Below, in pieces: positions 43,755-56,185 of a stretch of 64,000 nt of DNA (its first letter is position 1; every line of letters starts with the position of its first letter). Source of the stretch: Meloidogyne chitwoodi (lineage: Eukaryota; Nematoda; Chromadorea; Rhabditida; Meloidogynidae); NCBI GenBank assembly GCA_015183035.1, contig JACZZP010000010.1, positions 558,001 to 622,000 on the forward strand. The letters are read 5' to 3'. A model generated the notes under the pieces. The model was not told the origin of the DNA. It did not search any database and worked only from the letters and a program-made list of their open reading frames with translations. A program made the position numbers and the translations under genes.

Positions 43755-46700
43755 ATGATCTCCAAATTAATTTGTTGTGTTTTCTTCTACCTCAATACAC
43801 ATTTTACAGGTTTATTTTTTTAATTTTAAGAATTTTAAGGCAAAATTTGTGTTAAATTTTTAGCTGCCGATTTATTTACAAGCTCAAACTCTTCTCCAAT
43901 TCCTCCAATTGATTGGACTAATATTCCAACACCTCCCAGATTTATTCATGATCGGAATGATCCAATTACTTATTTTTCACTTCAAGATTATAAAGGTCCA
44001 AATGGAAATGGACGTCATGAACGTGATGAACACCAAAATGGAATTCATCATTTGCAGCATTTTTTGAAGCCTAAAGTCTTTAGATGTGTAGCTGTAGGAA
44101 TTCCAAAACCAGAGTAACTTTTTTTAACTTTGTTTACATTATTTGCTTTTAAAAGTCCCAATTATAATTATGTTTTAATTGAATAGTGTTAGAAAATTTA
44201 AAGGTCTGGGTTCATGGAAAAATTGGCTCTATATCGAAGGAATGCCGGCATCCAATTTTTTCTATATTCTTAAAAAATGGGTAATTATTTTATTTTTCTC
44301 TCTATTTTTGATTTTTGTCTTGAGGCTATAGACGCGAAATGATTAATTTTTATGCAAAAAATAGTAAATTAAAGGCAATATTTTTCTTTTAATTTTTTAA
44401 AAAAAGCTGATGAAATAGATTCCCCTCTAGCTCGTGAATTTTGGCTAAAAAGTGCTTCCAACATATATGAATCAGTTAAAGATGTGCTTGTTCTATATTG
44501 CGCCGTAGATTAACGCACGTACCAAAAGCCAACCAGAGATGGGCTCCCAAATGAAGAAGTCATAAAACACTCCCAATAGGTCCAAGTTTGGCGTGTTTCC
44601 AGCAAACTTTCGATCCTTATAACTTTTGTTTAAAATCGTTCAATCAAGACGATTTTGGTCTCATTCGATAGGTCACGAAGAGCTCTTTCGAATGAGCTAT
44701 CATACTCATATTGAATTTTTACCCTCAAAAAAGCTTACTCCCCCAATGAAGAGTTATAAGTCAAAGTCAGGCGAAAACTATGAAATAGGATTTTCAGCGT
44801 ATTAAAAACCAATTACCTCATCATGTTCAACAATTTTTGTTTTTTTTTTGTGGAGCCATTTTATTAATTTTTTAATTTTTTTTTAATGAGTAAACGATCA
44901 CAAAGAAATTAAATAAAAAAAAATATATAAAAAATTAATCATTTCGCGTCTATAGCCTCAAGACAAAAATCAAAAATAGAGAGAAAAATAAAATAATTAC
45001 CCATTTTTTAAGAATATAGAAAAAATTGGATGCCGGCATTCCTTCGATATAGGGCCGAAAAATTTTTTTTAGTCTTCGATCATTTTTAATTTTTATAAAT
45101 TAAATTAAATAAAAAAAAACAAATTTGTTTAGATATAGATGGCTAAAAGACAATTCAACATTTCCTGTAAATGTTTATAGAGATAGAATAATTACAAATT
45201 CTGATAATGGCTCACTTATTTTTACAAAATTTTCTGAATCTGACGAAGGAGAATATCAATGTTTAGCAAGTAATGACAATGGAACAGCTTTTTCTGAAAA
45301 GATTAAACTTTTACTGGCTTGTATGTTTTTTAATTAAATTATAACAATTAAATCCTTTTTAAGGGATTAACCCATTTCCTGACTTTGATGGACCTGAAGT
45401 AGTTGAAATACCTTTAAGTAGACCATATGCTCGTGATTGTACTTCACCTGATTCTAACCCTGCAGCAATGATTTTTTGGATTTTACGTTCTCCTGACAAT
45501 ATTAGGCATATAAGTGCTATTAATTCTTCGCACATTTCTTCCAATGAAAGGGTAAGATTTTCTTTTTAAATAAAATAGAAAAGTTTAAAAATAAAAAATT
45601 TGTTTATTCCACCAAATTATTTTATAATTTTAGAGTAAAAAAAAACATTTTTTAAATTAAAAATGTGGATAAATAAATTTTTTATTATCTCGGCCTATAA
45701 AACTTTATTTTTTTCTGACATTAAAATAAAACATCCAATTAGTAAAAATAGGGGAACCTCATAAATAAATAAAAAAACAAATACAGCTATAGTTAAATAA
45801 TAAAAAATTATGATTTTTCTTGTCTTTTTTATTATGAAAACGTCGGGGCCTTTTAAGTGTTTTTTTTTTGTAAATATAAATTAAATTTATATTTATAATA
45901 TTTTTTATTAAATTAATAAAAATATTAATTTATAACAGGCCATAAAATAAAAAATTATTTATTTATTTTTTAATTGACCGTTTTTCTCCTATTTTATGTT
46001 AGTTAATAAATAAACTGGCCATAATAAATTATTTTTCATTATTTTTTCTCTTCTCATCTACTAATAAAAAATATTTTTTTTTTATAAAAAATTAAAAAGA
46101 AGAGTGTATCTTCACCCTTTTTCTTAACTTTCTTTTTTTTTTAATGTCGGTCAACTCATTGCCATATGTCCAAAGCTTTTTTTGTCAAAACCATGTGGCA
46201 TAAAAAAGGGTTTCCTTCCTGATTTTTTCCTTTTGACTTTTTACATTTATTTTTCTCAATTCGTAAAAATTTTTGACTCATTTATTTATTTATTTTTTAA
46301 AAATGTCCCCTTAGTCTCAAGCCTCCTTTTACACTAGTAAAAGAGGGGAGCGTTCTCGCCACTTGGGAATTCAATACTAGCAATGCATCACAGTCTTACC
46401 ACAAAAACAGTAAAAAATAAATAAATATATCTTTTGGCCATTCTTTTTTCTCTTTTTCCTATTTCCTCTATTTCTTTTGGCCATATAACTTTCTTTTTTC
46501 TCTTCTCTCTTTCTATTGTTTCTTTTAAAGTCTTTTTTTTATTTTCAATATTTTCACTGTCCTCACGCAAAGGTTTGTGCAACTGCTTTTAGCAAAAATA
46601 AAAAGAATGAAGAAAATGATAAACGAAAAGCGGATACTAAAATTAGACAAAAATGCGCCGAAAAGGACAAGAAAAGCTCTCTTTGTTTAGCTTAAAAATA

Positions 46701-49700
46701 AAAGAAAAGGGATATATATATTTTGCCATTTTTGCTGCGATTGAGTGCTTTAACCACATCAACTTGATATGTGCTGTCAGACAATTATGTATTATATATT
46801 TTAAATGGCCATTTTAGTTTTCTTTTGGTATAATATACTTTAAATTGTTTGAATAATTTTGTTATTTTTTTACTTTTTTGTCTCTTTGTTTTTTAATGTT
46901 CTATAATTAAAATCTTCAAATAAATAAATTCTTGTTTATTTAATTTTTATAATATTTCATCTCCTCTAGTCATTTTTTTTATCTGCCAGCAATATTTTTA
47001 TGTCCAAAACATTTCAAATTTATTTTTTATTTTTACCTCATCCCTTAACATTACACACATACACAATCTCTCAATAAATATAACTCACGCTCCTTTGAGT
47101 TCTTTGCATCCCCTCTTACCTCATTTTGTCCTTTTTCTCTATCGGCTTTTTTCACTATTGAACAATTTCAAAAAAAAAAAGAATTTTAGGCGGTGGCTGC
47201 GAAAAAATGAATAAGAGCTGAGCACAAAACACTCTAAATTTAATTTTCTAAAAAAACTCTATTTATCGTTCAACTTTTGCAATTTTAACAGATTTTGTAT
47301 GAGTCAAAATTTTGTTTTTTTTAATTTGTTCTCATAGAAAATTCCTTTTACTAAGGATAAGAAAAATGTTTGCTAATTTTTAACGAGAACAAAACTGCAA
47401 AAATTTTTTTTTGATAAATTAAGCTTTTTGTTTAAATTTTTTGGCAGTAATATTTTTCTCTTTATTTTTAATTTAAATATTATTTTTAAAATTTTCCCTT
47501 CTTCCAAGACTTATTTTCGCGCATTTATTTTAAATATAAATTACTGGAATATTTACAGTCAATTTACTCTTTACCCTTTTTTCATACAAATACACACATA
47601 AACGACCTGTAGCGACCACTACTGCCCACTATTATCTCTCGTGTTCAGACATTTCGTCGACAGAAATTGCACGACATTTCGTCCCAACGGCAAAAATTGT
47701 AGGCTCGGGTAAACGAAATGTAGTTTTTTTGCCGTAGAGGCGAAATGTCGTGAAATTTTGTTCGACGAAATGTACCGATCCCTCTTCTCTTCTTCATTTT
47801 ATGTAATTTTGTTATTAATTTTTAACCCTTTTCTTTATGTTGCGTGCTTACTTTTTTTTAGATGTCTGCGCGAATCCTTCAAAACAACTTTCTTTCAAGA
47901 GAAAAAAATATTTTTAATTTTTTAAAAGTATTTTTAGATAAAAATATATAAACCTTTTTAATTATTTAGATTTTAAATATTTAGTAGTTTTAAATGGAAA
48001 TAATTCCATTTTTATTCTCTAAAAGAGTAAAAAGATATAATTCTTTATTAAATATTATTTCTTCGTTCTTTCTACTACCATTCTTTTTAATTGCTCATTT
48101 TTTGCTATTAATCTCAATTCTCCCTAGTCAACTTCTTTTTGGCAATAAGGTTGGTTAATTTTCAGGGTACTATTTTCTTTCATTATGTACAAGAAAGTGA
48201 TTTCAAGGACAATGCTTTATACACTTGTGCAGCTTATAATCAAGAATTGAAGGAATATAAGGTTTAATTTTTTTGTTTTATTTAATCTCTTTTAATTGAG
48301 AAAGAGTGTTTTCTAATGCCTTAGAATTTTTTTTTTATTTTTCAATTTTAGTTCAGCAACAATCAATTTAATTTAAATATTTTGAAGAGGCATGCCAGCG
48401 AAAAATGTATTAAATATTTGTTAATTTAATAAAAATTAATCTCTTTTTTTAGTACGCAATATGCCCCCAGAACAACAATGGGTTAATCAATCATCTCCAA
48501 TTGCATTGTTAGGTCATGTACACAAACTTCATTGTTTTTTCTCTGGATTGTCAGTTTAATTTTTTTTAAATATATTTTATAATATGAATGTGTATTTTCT
48601 AGTGTTGGGAATTTTGGAAAAATCGGGTCCGGGTTTTGAAATATGAAATGACCGGCCGGGGCCGAACCGGGTACACCCGGAATTCCGGGTCCTGATTTCA
48701 ACCCGGTGACTCCGAAAAACCGGGTAAAGGGGGCCGGGTAACGGGGCCCGGACCCGTTCCCATCTAGTATTTTCAATATATATTTTTTATTTTTTTTTTT
48801 TAAATTAATTAAATACTAAAAAATTCAATTTGGCGAAAACATTCAAAATATAATAAATTAAAAAAATATCGAGTTGAAAATGCATTGAACTGTGCATAAT
48901 TCATTACTTAAAAATTTAATGGCTCAAATTAATTTTTTAAATATATATAATTAAAGTGGTTGAATTATTTTTGTAAAATATGTTTTTGTGTATTTATTAG
49001 TAAAAAAAATCAATTAGATCGGTGGATATATTTTTATTATTAAAAAAAATATTTTTCAGCCCAAATCCTACTCCAATTTGGTATCACAATGGACAAGAAA
49101 TCACTTCAGAAAATAACAAAGGATTTTCTTTTGAAAACTTTGGTAAAACTTTAGTCTTTAATGTTACTGCTCAACATATTGGTCGCTATGATTGTAAATT
49201 TGAAAGACATGCATCGATTGACAGAACTTTTGATATTAAATTGAATGGTTTTTTTTTTTACTTTTTAGATAAACTTTTATTATTATTTTTTTAATTCCAT
49301 TTTTAGCAGCACCATATTGGTTTGATCTTCCACCTGCAAGTGTGAACACTAGCGAAGGGGAAACAGTTGTTTTTGATTGTAAAACACTTGGAAATCCAAC
49401 TCCAATTGTTACCTTTTACAAGAATGGTGTAGGTGAGAATTCTTTTTTTTTTATTTTTTGATTGATAATGATTGATTGTATCTTTTTTTTAAAAAAAAAA
49501 AGAGTTGCGGAGATCTCGTCCTGGTGAGAATTGGGTGATTGAAGGCTCTAAATTAACGATTTATGATGTAAAAAAGGGTGCTAATGGTCTAGCCGGCGAT
49601 AATGCTGTTTACCAATGCAAATCAGAAAATAAACATGGTTATTTGTGGACAAATTTTTATCTTAATTTATTAGGTAAATTAAATTTTTTTATTTATAAAA

Positions 49701-52700
49701 TTTCTAAATTTTTAAGCTTTTCAACCACAATTATTGGAAGAGCCAGGTCAAGTAGAAGCAATAGAGGGAAGACCTTTTTCTCTTCTGTGCAAGTTTTTTT
49801 CTTCGCCTCAGGCAAATGTAACATGGGAAAGTCCAGTACTTGGTGGAATTCCATATACCACAAAAGTTGATCAATTTGGTACTGGATGGTTATTATTTGA
49901 AGGTTATATTTTATTTTAAATTATTTTTTATTTTGTTTTGTGTATTTTAAGAACGAATAAACGTGATTTGTTTTTTAAGGTCCCAAAAATTGTAAAATTT
50001 AAGAGAATTCTCTTAATTTTTATTAAGGATTTTTTTAGAGGAATTTAATTATTTTTCAGAAGTAAGAAGAGGTTATGATGGAGAATACAAATGTATAGGT
50101 GTCAATAAATATGGTTCTGCATCGGCTATCCAAAAATTGGTTGTTCGGAGTGAGTTTTATTTTTTATAAAATATAGTTATATTTTTAATTAATAATTTAA
50201 AATTTTAGTTCCAACATTGTTGGATCCTTTCACAAAGAAGCGTATGGAACATCGTGCAGGAATTCCAATGAGTAATTTTTTAATTTTAAAATTTTGTTTT
50301 TGCAGTTTTTTTAATAATAAATGTTTAAAATTAATTTTTTTTAACTCTCACAGAATTACCTTGTGAAGCAAAACATGATCCTGAATTAGATGTGCAATAT
50401 ATATGGACAATTAATGGAAGGGATTTGGTCCAAGCAAATAAGGAAAGCGGAGGTGGACATTACCATGTAACTAGTGATAATACACTTGTCGTTGAACAAC
50501 CAACACAGGAAGATACTGGCGTTTATACTTGTTTAGTTAAAACAAAATTGGATGAAATTTCTAAAAGTATAACTGTTAATATTGAAGGTTTTTATTTTAG
50601 ATTTTTAAAATAAATTTAATTAAAAATAAAGACGTACCACAACCTGTTCACTCTGCTCGAATCACAAATTGTAATGTTGACGAGCCTATTGTAACTATTG
50701 ATTTTGAACATTTTGAGCCGGCTGATCGTGTTAAACCAGTTGAAGAATTTTGGTATATTTGCTAATTTTTAAACATTTTTTAATCTTAAATATTTTTAGG
50801 ATTCGCTTCAGTGTAGATCCAGATGTTGATCAAGGAAATTGGCAAACTTACCCAGTTCCATTGAAAGCTCAACCCCATGAAACTGTTGGAGAATCGTTAA
50901 GACAAGTTCGAGGAAAAGTGAAGATTCTGTTGAAACCTTTTGGAACGGTATTTATTTTAAATTTATGGAAAATAAAATAGTTTTTTAAAATTTTGATAAG
51001 ATTTTTTACACAATTTTTGATTTTATAAAATAATTCTTTTAATTAACTTAAAGTTTTATTTAATTTTACCAATAAATTTTTTTTATTTAAGTACACATTT
51101 CAAGTATTTGCAAGGAATGGGATTGGTGATAGTGCACCCTATCAAATTGACGGAACATGTCAAACATCTCAAAAACCTCCAAGTCGCAATCCATCAGGTG
51201 TTTGGGTTCAAGGAACACAACCTGACAATTTAATTGTATATTGGGATCCAATGCCTCGAGATGAATGGAATGCTGAAAATTTTGCTTATCGAATCTTGTA
51301 TCGTCGTAGAGAAGAAGGAGGTGATTGGAAAAGTGTAACTGTCGAAGATCCATTTGCTGATAAATACACTATTGATTTGGGTGATGGTGGTTCAAGGGCT
51401 TGGGATGCTTATGAGGTTTTTTACTATATTTTGATTATATATAAAAATTTTAAAAATTAAGGTTCAAGTCCGAGCAGTAAATGGAAAGGGAGCGTCAACA
51501 ATAATGCCGGAAGTTATTGATGGAAGAACTGGTGAAGGAGAACCAGGAGTTACACCGACTAATTTCCGTTTAATAAAAGTTACTTCAACTTCTGCTGAAT
51601 TTGAATGGGACTCTGTAGATCCTTTTAAAGTTCAAGGGAATTTTAGTGGCTATAAAGTAATTTTGAATTAATTTTAGTATTATTTTTAAAAATTTATTGT
51701 TAGATAACTTATTGGTACGAAAATGCCTTTTTGGACGGAAACTCGAATCATAGGATAAAAAAATCACGTCATAGAAGAGTTGGTGATCTATCAAGTGGAA
51801 ATGGGAATTTTGAAAGAAATTCTGTTATTTTTGCTAAAGAAGTAACCCGTGGTACAATAACCGGATTGAAACCAAATTCAATAAACTATGCGATAATCTC
51901 TGTATTAAATGGTCAAAATGAAGGTGCCCCATCGCAAGAAATCTCATTTAGGACAAAAGAAGGAGGTTTATTTTAATTTTATTTTTTTTAAATTATTTTT
52001 TAAGTACCTACTCCTGTGCGTGATTTACGTGCATATCCAATGAACAACAAACATGCTTCAGAACGTGCTGTAGTTGTTCTCAAATGGCATCCACCGAGAG
52101 AACTTAATGGCCGATTAATCAAGTACACGCTTGTTCAATGTAGAGCCAATAATTTTGAAGTAAATGAGCCTGAAAGTGAAGAGGTTAAATTCTTTTTTTT
52201 TAATTAAAGAAAGAAAGATAGGAAGGGACTTGAAAAATTTTCGAATTTCCATTAATCTGTATAAATTAATAAAAGAGTTGTACAGTTTATAATACCCAAA
52301 ATTTAAGCATTTATTTTTTTTTCCAGATATCCGTTTTCGGGTCCTTTTCAAACAATTACATATTAATAATATTATTTTTAGTTTACAAACTGTGCTGAGC
52401 CAATTGATGTGAATAAGCGCTTAACTGAGCTTCGCCTTATTAATCTTCATTATGATACACGTTATCGTTTTGAATTTGCAGCGCATACAGGAGGTGGAAT
52501 GGGACTATTAAATTCTGTAGATGCACATACACTACCAGAGGCATTGCATTTAAATAGTAGGTTTTTTTTAAATATTTTCTAAATTAAATAATAAAATAAA
52601 TATTTTCTTTATATTCTTCTTCCCATTATAATCCAATTTAAACCATTTTATTATTTTCTTTTAATTAAATCTAAGAGTGGGAAATGTCCACCACATGCTG

Positions 52701-54679
52701 CCCTTAGGTTAATTCTATTCATATCTTTGTATTAACAGCTTCTTTTTTTTTCATCTTTATTGTCCATTTTATATATTATGAGTTGGTTTGGTCTCATCTG
52801 TCGCTTTTATTTGTCCGCATAGTTTTCTTTAAATTTGTCGCTTTCTTTGGGTGTTTCCCCTAACAAATATGTGTGTATTTATTTATTTACTTATTCCTCA
52901 GAAAAACAACAGCTTGATGTTTTTGTTTAAAATATTTAGCATTTAGTAGCTCCTTCTTGTTGCTAAAATATTTTTTTCTTCTCAAATAATAAAGATTATG
53001 GAAAAAGATTAGAAACAAAAAAATACAAAACTAATTCTTAACTATTATTTTAAACAAATTCGTTGTTTATTTTTTACTTGCTAATTAAAAGTGACTTGCT
53101 TGATATCTATAAGATAAGATAAAAATTTATTTATTTTTGTATTAGTAGTTAGTTAAATTATTTTTGGCAAATGTTTCTTTAAAATGAATTTGTTTTTAAT
53201 AATAGAATGGGTTATATGACATTAATATTTTATATTTGTTTATTCATAAATTGTTTGAATTATTTGTCAGACTATTTTAATGATTTTTTAGAATTATTTT
53301 TATTTTTTTAACTACTAAAAACTTTCCTCATAAAAAAGTAGTTTTATATGTTTCTATGGAAACTATTGTTGTTGTTATTATACTTAAATATGTAAATCCT
53401 TCAATTCTTTTATTGTTATTATTATTTATTTTACGCGATCATCTTGTTAGATTTTTGAATGAAAAAAAAACTTATTTTAATATAATATATTATTTTATAC
53501 ACTAATCTAAATTAAAAAAAAAATATTTATTTTAATTTATTTAATTTTTTTAGACAAAAAAAATAATTTTTAATTTAAAAAAATGTTATTATTTAATTTT
53601 TTAATAAATAATTTTCTACTACTTCATTTTTTATTTATTTTTGCTGAAAAAATTACAGTTGAGCCAAGCAAACCTTCACTTTACAAGGAAGGAATTGGAG
53701 ACGATCATTTTAACATTTCTTTTGTTCCTGGCCATTATGATTCAATAATTGAAGCACCTGTTGGAAATTCATTTTACATAAAATACAGAGAAACAGATGA
53801 GGGCAATGAGTGGAATACCAAAGAACCTCCTCTTGATAGTACAACACTTTTAGTTAAAGTGGATAATTTAACACCTGGAACTAAATATGATGTAATGACC
53901 GTTTCTTTACAAAGAGATGAAGCTGGTAATATTGTTGGACAAACTGAATCAAGAATACATCATATAACTACTACAGGCGTTTGTTAGTGTATATTTTAAA
54001 TATTATTTTTATTGTTATCTTTTTTTAATTAAATTTAAATATTTTAGCACCTCGTAGAGCAACACTTTATTGGTTATTAATTATTTTATTAATACTTTTA
54101 TTGCTTCTATTGTTTATTTGCATTGCTTGTTGCCTTTTATATCAACGTGGGCGCAAATACCCAGTTGCTGAAAAAGAAAGACTTCATGGGCGTGAACCAA
54201 TGCTTCCTAAAGATAAACAATTTGAAGAATTTGGAAAATCGTTTAGTTTTTTTTTATTTAATTTTTTAAAATTTTTATAAAATTTAAGACCAGATGATAT
54301 TGAAAAACGTTCTCTCTCAGGACATGTGTGGGGTGGTGAATCGGAATCTGATTCTTTGGTAGCTGATGTAGATGATAACCAAGGTTATAATGAAGATGGC
54401 TCGTTTGTTAGTAAGTGAAAAATTAATTAATTTTAAATTTAACAAAAAATTGTTTTTTGTTAAATTTACATTCTCGAAAAAATGTACAATCTGTCATGGG
54501 AGATTTTTAACACAAATCTCTTAATATAAATTTTAAAAATTATTTTACGACTTATTTGTATATCAATTTTTTTAGACCAATACGGCGCAAACAACAGAGC
54601 GGGCCTTGTTCATTCTGGATCTGGTCCTGAAGGATCTCAACAACATCCGCATGGTTCAGAATCAACATCTAGGCGTTGA
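43755..54679 (+). CDS. sax-7: L1CAM-family cell adhesion molecule SAX-7
   Basis: Neuronal/epidermal transmembrane adhesion protein (L1/neurofascin family). ATG 43755 starts a signal peptide (MISKLICCVFFYLNTHFT). Six Ig domains follow, each with its Cys pair: FRCVAVG/YQCLASN, RDCTSP/YTCAAYN, LHCFFSG/YDCKFER, FDCKTLG/YQCKSEN, LLCKFFS/YKCIGVN, LPCEAKH/YTCLVKT (45290-50560). Five fibronectin III repeats run from about 50640 (QPVHSARITNCNVDEP) to 53975 (AEKITVEPSKPS onward, with LTPGTKYDVM). One span (WLLIILLILLLLLLFICIAC, about 54070) is followed by a cytoplasmic tail with GSFVNQYG, matching the FIGQY-type ankyrin-binding motif, and a stop at 54679. FN3 contains KKSRHRRVG, a likely proprotein-convertase site. 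Introns are mostly short, except those at 44115-45133, 45553-48165 and 52560-53656. The first exon boundaries are by eye. Confidence 0.92.
44225..45056. mobile_element. TIR element with ~130-bp inverted repeats in a sax-7 intron
   Basis: 832 bp. The left arm 44225-44354 and right arm 44928-45056 are near-perfect inverted repeats; the outer ends are GGCTCTATATCGAAGG and its partner GGCCCTATATCGAAGG. Exact 8-bp flanking duplication GAAAAATT at 44217-44224 and 45057-45064. The interior (about 44400-44870) is less AT-rich and has no complete ORF. Confidence 0.82.
45553..48165. other. Large sax-7 intron
   Basis: About 2.6 kb between the exon ending SSHISSNER and the exon starting GTIFFHYVQESDF. 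AT-rich, with no nested gene seen. The only discrete element is the hairpin at 47649-47773. Confidence 0.5.
47649..47773. mobile_element. Short hairpin element in a sax-7 intron
   Basis: Left arm ACATTTCGTCGACAGAAATT, right arm as reverse complement ACATTTCGTCGAACAAAATT. Both continue into CACGACATTTCG. 125 bp in total; the middle repeats ACGAAATGTAG. Confidence 0.65.
48604..48762. mobile_element. GC-rich palindromic element in a sax-7 intron
   Basis: About 60% G+C in an AT-rich intron. Multiple CCGGGT/ACCCGG words; outer part TTGGGAA with CGGGTCCGGG on the left and CCCGGACCCG with TTCCCA on the right. Flanked by TCTAGT at 48598-48603 and 48763-48768. Confidence 0.65.
52560..53656. other. 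Large sax-7 intron before the last FN III exon
   Basis: About 1.1 kb, AT-rich, with no gene or discrete repeat seen. The likely acceptor is the TTACAG just before TTGAGCCAAGC at about 53657. Confidence 0.4.
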
Positions 54680-55606
54680 TATAATAATCAAAGCGGAATA
54701 ATAAAAAAAAACTCAGTGAAAAAAAACAGATCTTTCTCTTTTAATGCTCTTTAAAATTCTTCAATATTTATATATTTTTTTCTTCTTTAATTCTCTAGAT
54801 TTACAAACACTGCAATACGGGCATTTTTGAAATTTTTCTTTAAAAATATTTAATTTTATAATTGACAACAGAGTTTTTATTTAAAGTTTTAGAAAATTAT
54901 ATGAGCTATTAGGTGGAATATAAAAAAACTTTGTTGTTTTTAACTGTCCAATTTTTATTTTTGAGTTTTAGGGATAAAAAATATAAGAATATAATATTTA
55001 AATATATTCTTCTTTATCTTTTTTTGATTTTCTTTTATGTTTTTTTAACATTTAAAAATAAAATTCTATTATATAATCATAAATATATTTTTTATTCTAT
55101 CGCTAAAACTGCCTATATTTATTTTAAGAAAATTAGAAAAAAAGTTGCATTAAGAGAATCATTTATTTATAATATGCAACTTTTTTTTAAAGGGTTTTTC
55201 TTGGCTTCTCTTGCTTTTTATTGTCTCAGAAATTCTAATACTTTTTTTTTTTTAAATTATACTTCATTTTTTTGCAAAACTTTTATAATTTGGTGACTAT
55301 TTTTAAAATAAAATTATTTAGAGATTTAGATTTGCAAAAAATAAACATTCCTTCAACTTTATTTGTTAAATAAAATTTTACTTGTTTCATGAAATTTGCC
55401 TGCCAATTTTAAATCTCATTTTATTTTATGTTTGATGAAAAATTAAAATTAATATAAAATTGTAAAAATTAAAATTATTTAGCTATACTATCCAAAAATA
55501 TGAAAAACAGAAAATAACGTAAAGTAATATACCTAATTTTTTTAAAGGTAGATTTTATTGAAAATATCAAATAAAATAATCCGATAAAAAAATTTTTTTT
55601 ATTTTT
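54680..55606. other. AT-rich spacer downstream of sax-7
   Basis: No supported gene. The 127-codon plus ORF at 54913-55296 is almost entirely Phe/Leu/Ile/Lys/Tyr from T/A-rich sequence and lacks any domain feature. Confidence 0.45.
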
Positions 55607-55955
55607 TAGCAACCCTCTTCCTCATTTTGGCTCGAAGACACTTCTCCAGCTTTCGACTTCTCAACGTTCTTTGCCAGTCACTGACCGTATTTGGTCTCTT
55701 CTTTCCATCCGCTCCTGTTTTATCTTATTTGCCTCATTTGTCAGTTCCATCTCTTTTTGAAGGAGTCTCTGTGCAACACTCTTTTTGTTCTTTTGCATAA
55801 AAAAAAATATTTTGATTTAAAATATTAATTTTAAATGAATTTATATTTTCTTTATCTTTCTTCATCCAGAACCATATCAAAGCTCCAATGCCACCGATAC
55901 ACAAACCAAGAACAAAACCAACAATTCCATTTAATTTTTTAAGTCTCACCTAATT
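55607..55955 (-). pseudogene. Degenerate copy of the membrane-protein family (copy B-like)
   Basis: The minus strand reads NGIVGFVLGLCIGGIGALIW, then FWMKKDKEN, matching the membrane span of copy B (IGFVLGGLCVGSIGALIWFS). Downstream, GTTGCACAGAGACTCCTTC and AGGAGCGGATGG align with the copy B tail and 3' UTR. The copy is broken: the splice donor after KDKEN is AT instead of GT, the next acceptor AG is lost (TTATG before CAAAAG), and small indels shift the tail frame. No signal-peptide or ectodomain exon is present upstream. A relic of a 3' fragment is the best reading. Confidence 0.78.
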
Positions 55956-56185
55956 GAACTTTTTCTTTTTTCCATCCTCTGTTTGGCGGTACTGCTATTT
56001 TTGAATGAATCGTTTGTAAGTTAGCATTTTTGGCTTAATATTTGGCATTATGTATTAAATTTAATTTTTAAAAGTACAAGACCAATTTATATATAAAAGT
56101 GATTTGCTCACTATTTGCTTTCGATTTATGTTTATAAAATTTTTTGTTCTTTAGGTTCTTAATATATTGTTTCTTAATATTAAAA

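Noticed and set aside
54913..55296. 127-codon hydrophobic ORF downstream of sax-7
   Set aside because: Composition is almost only Phe/Leu/Ile/Lys/Tyr/Asn from T/A-rich DNA, with no related copy or intron signal.
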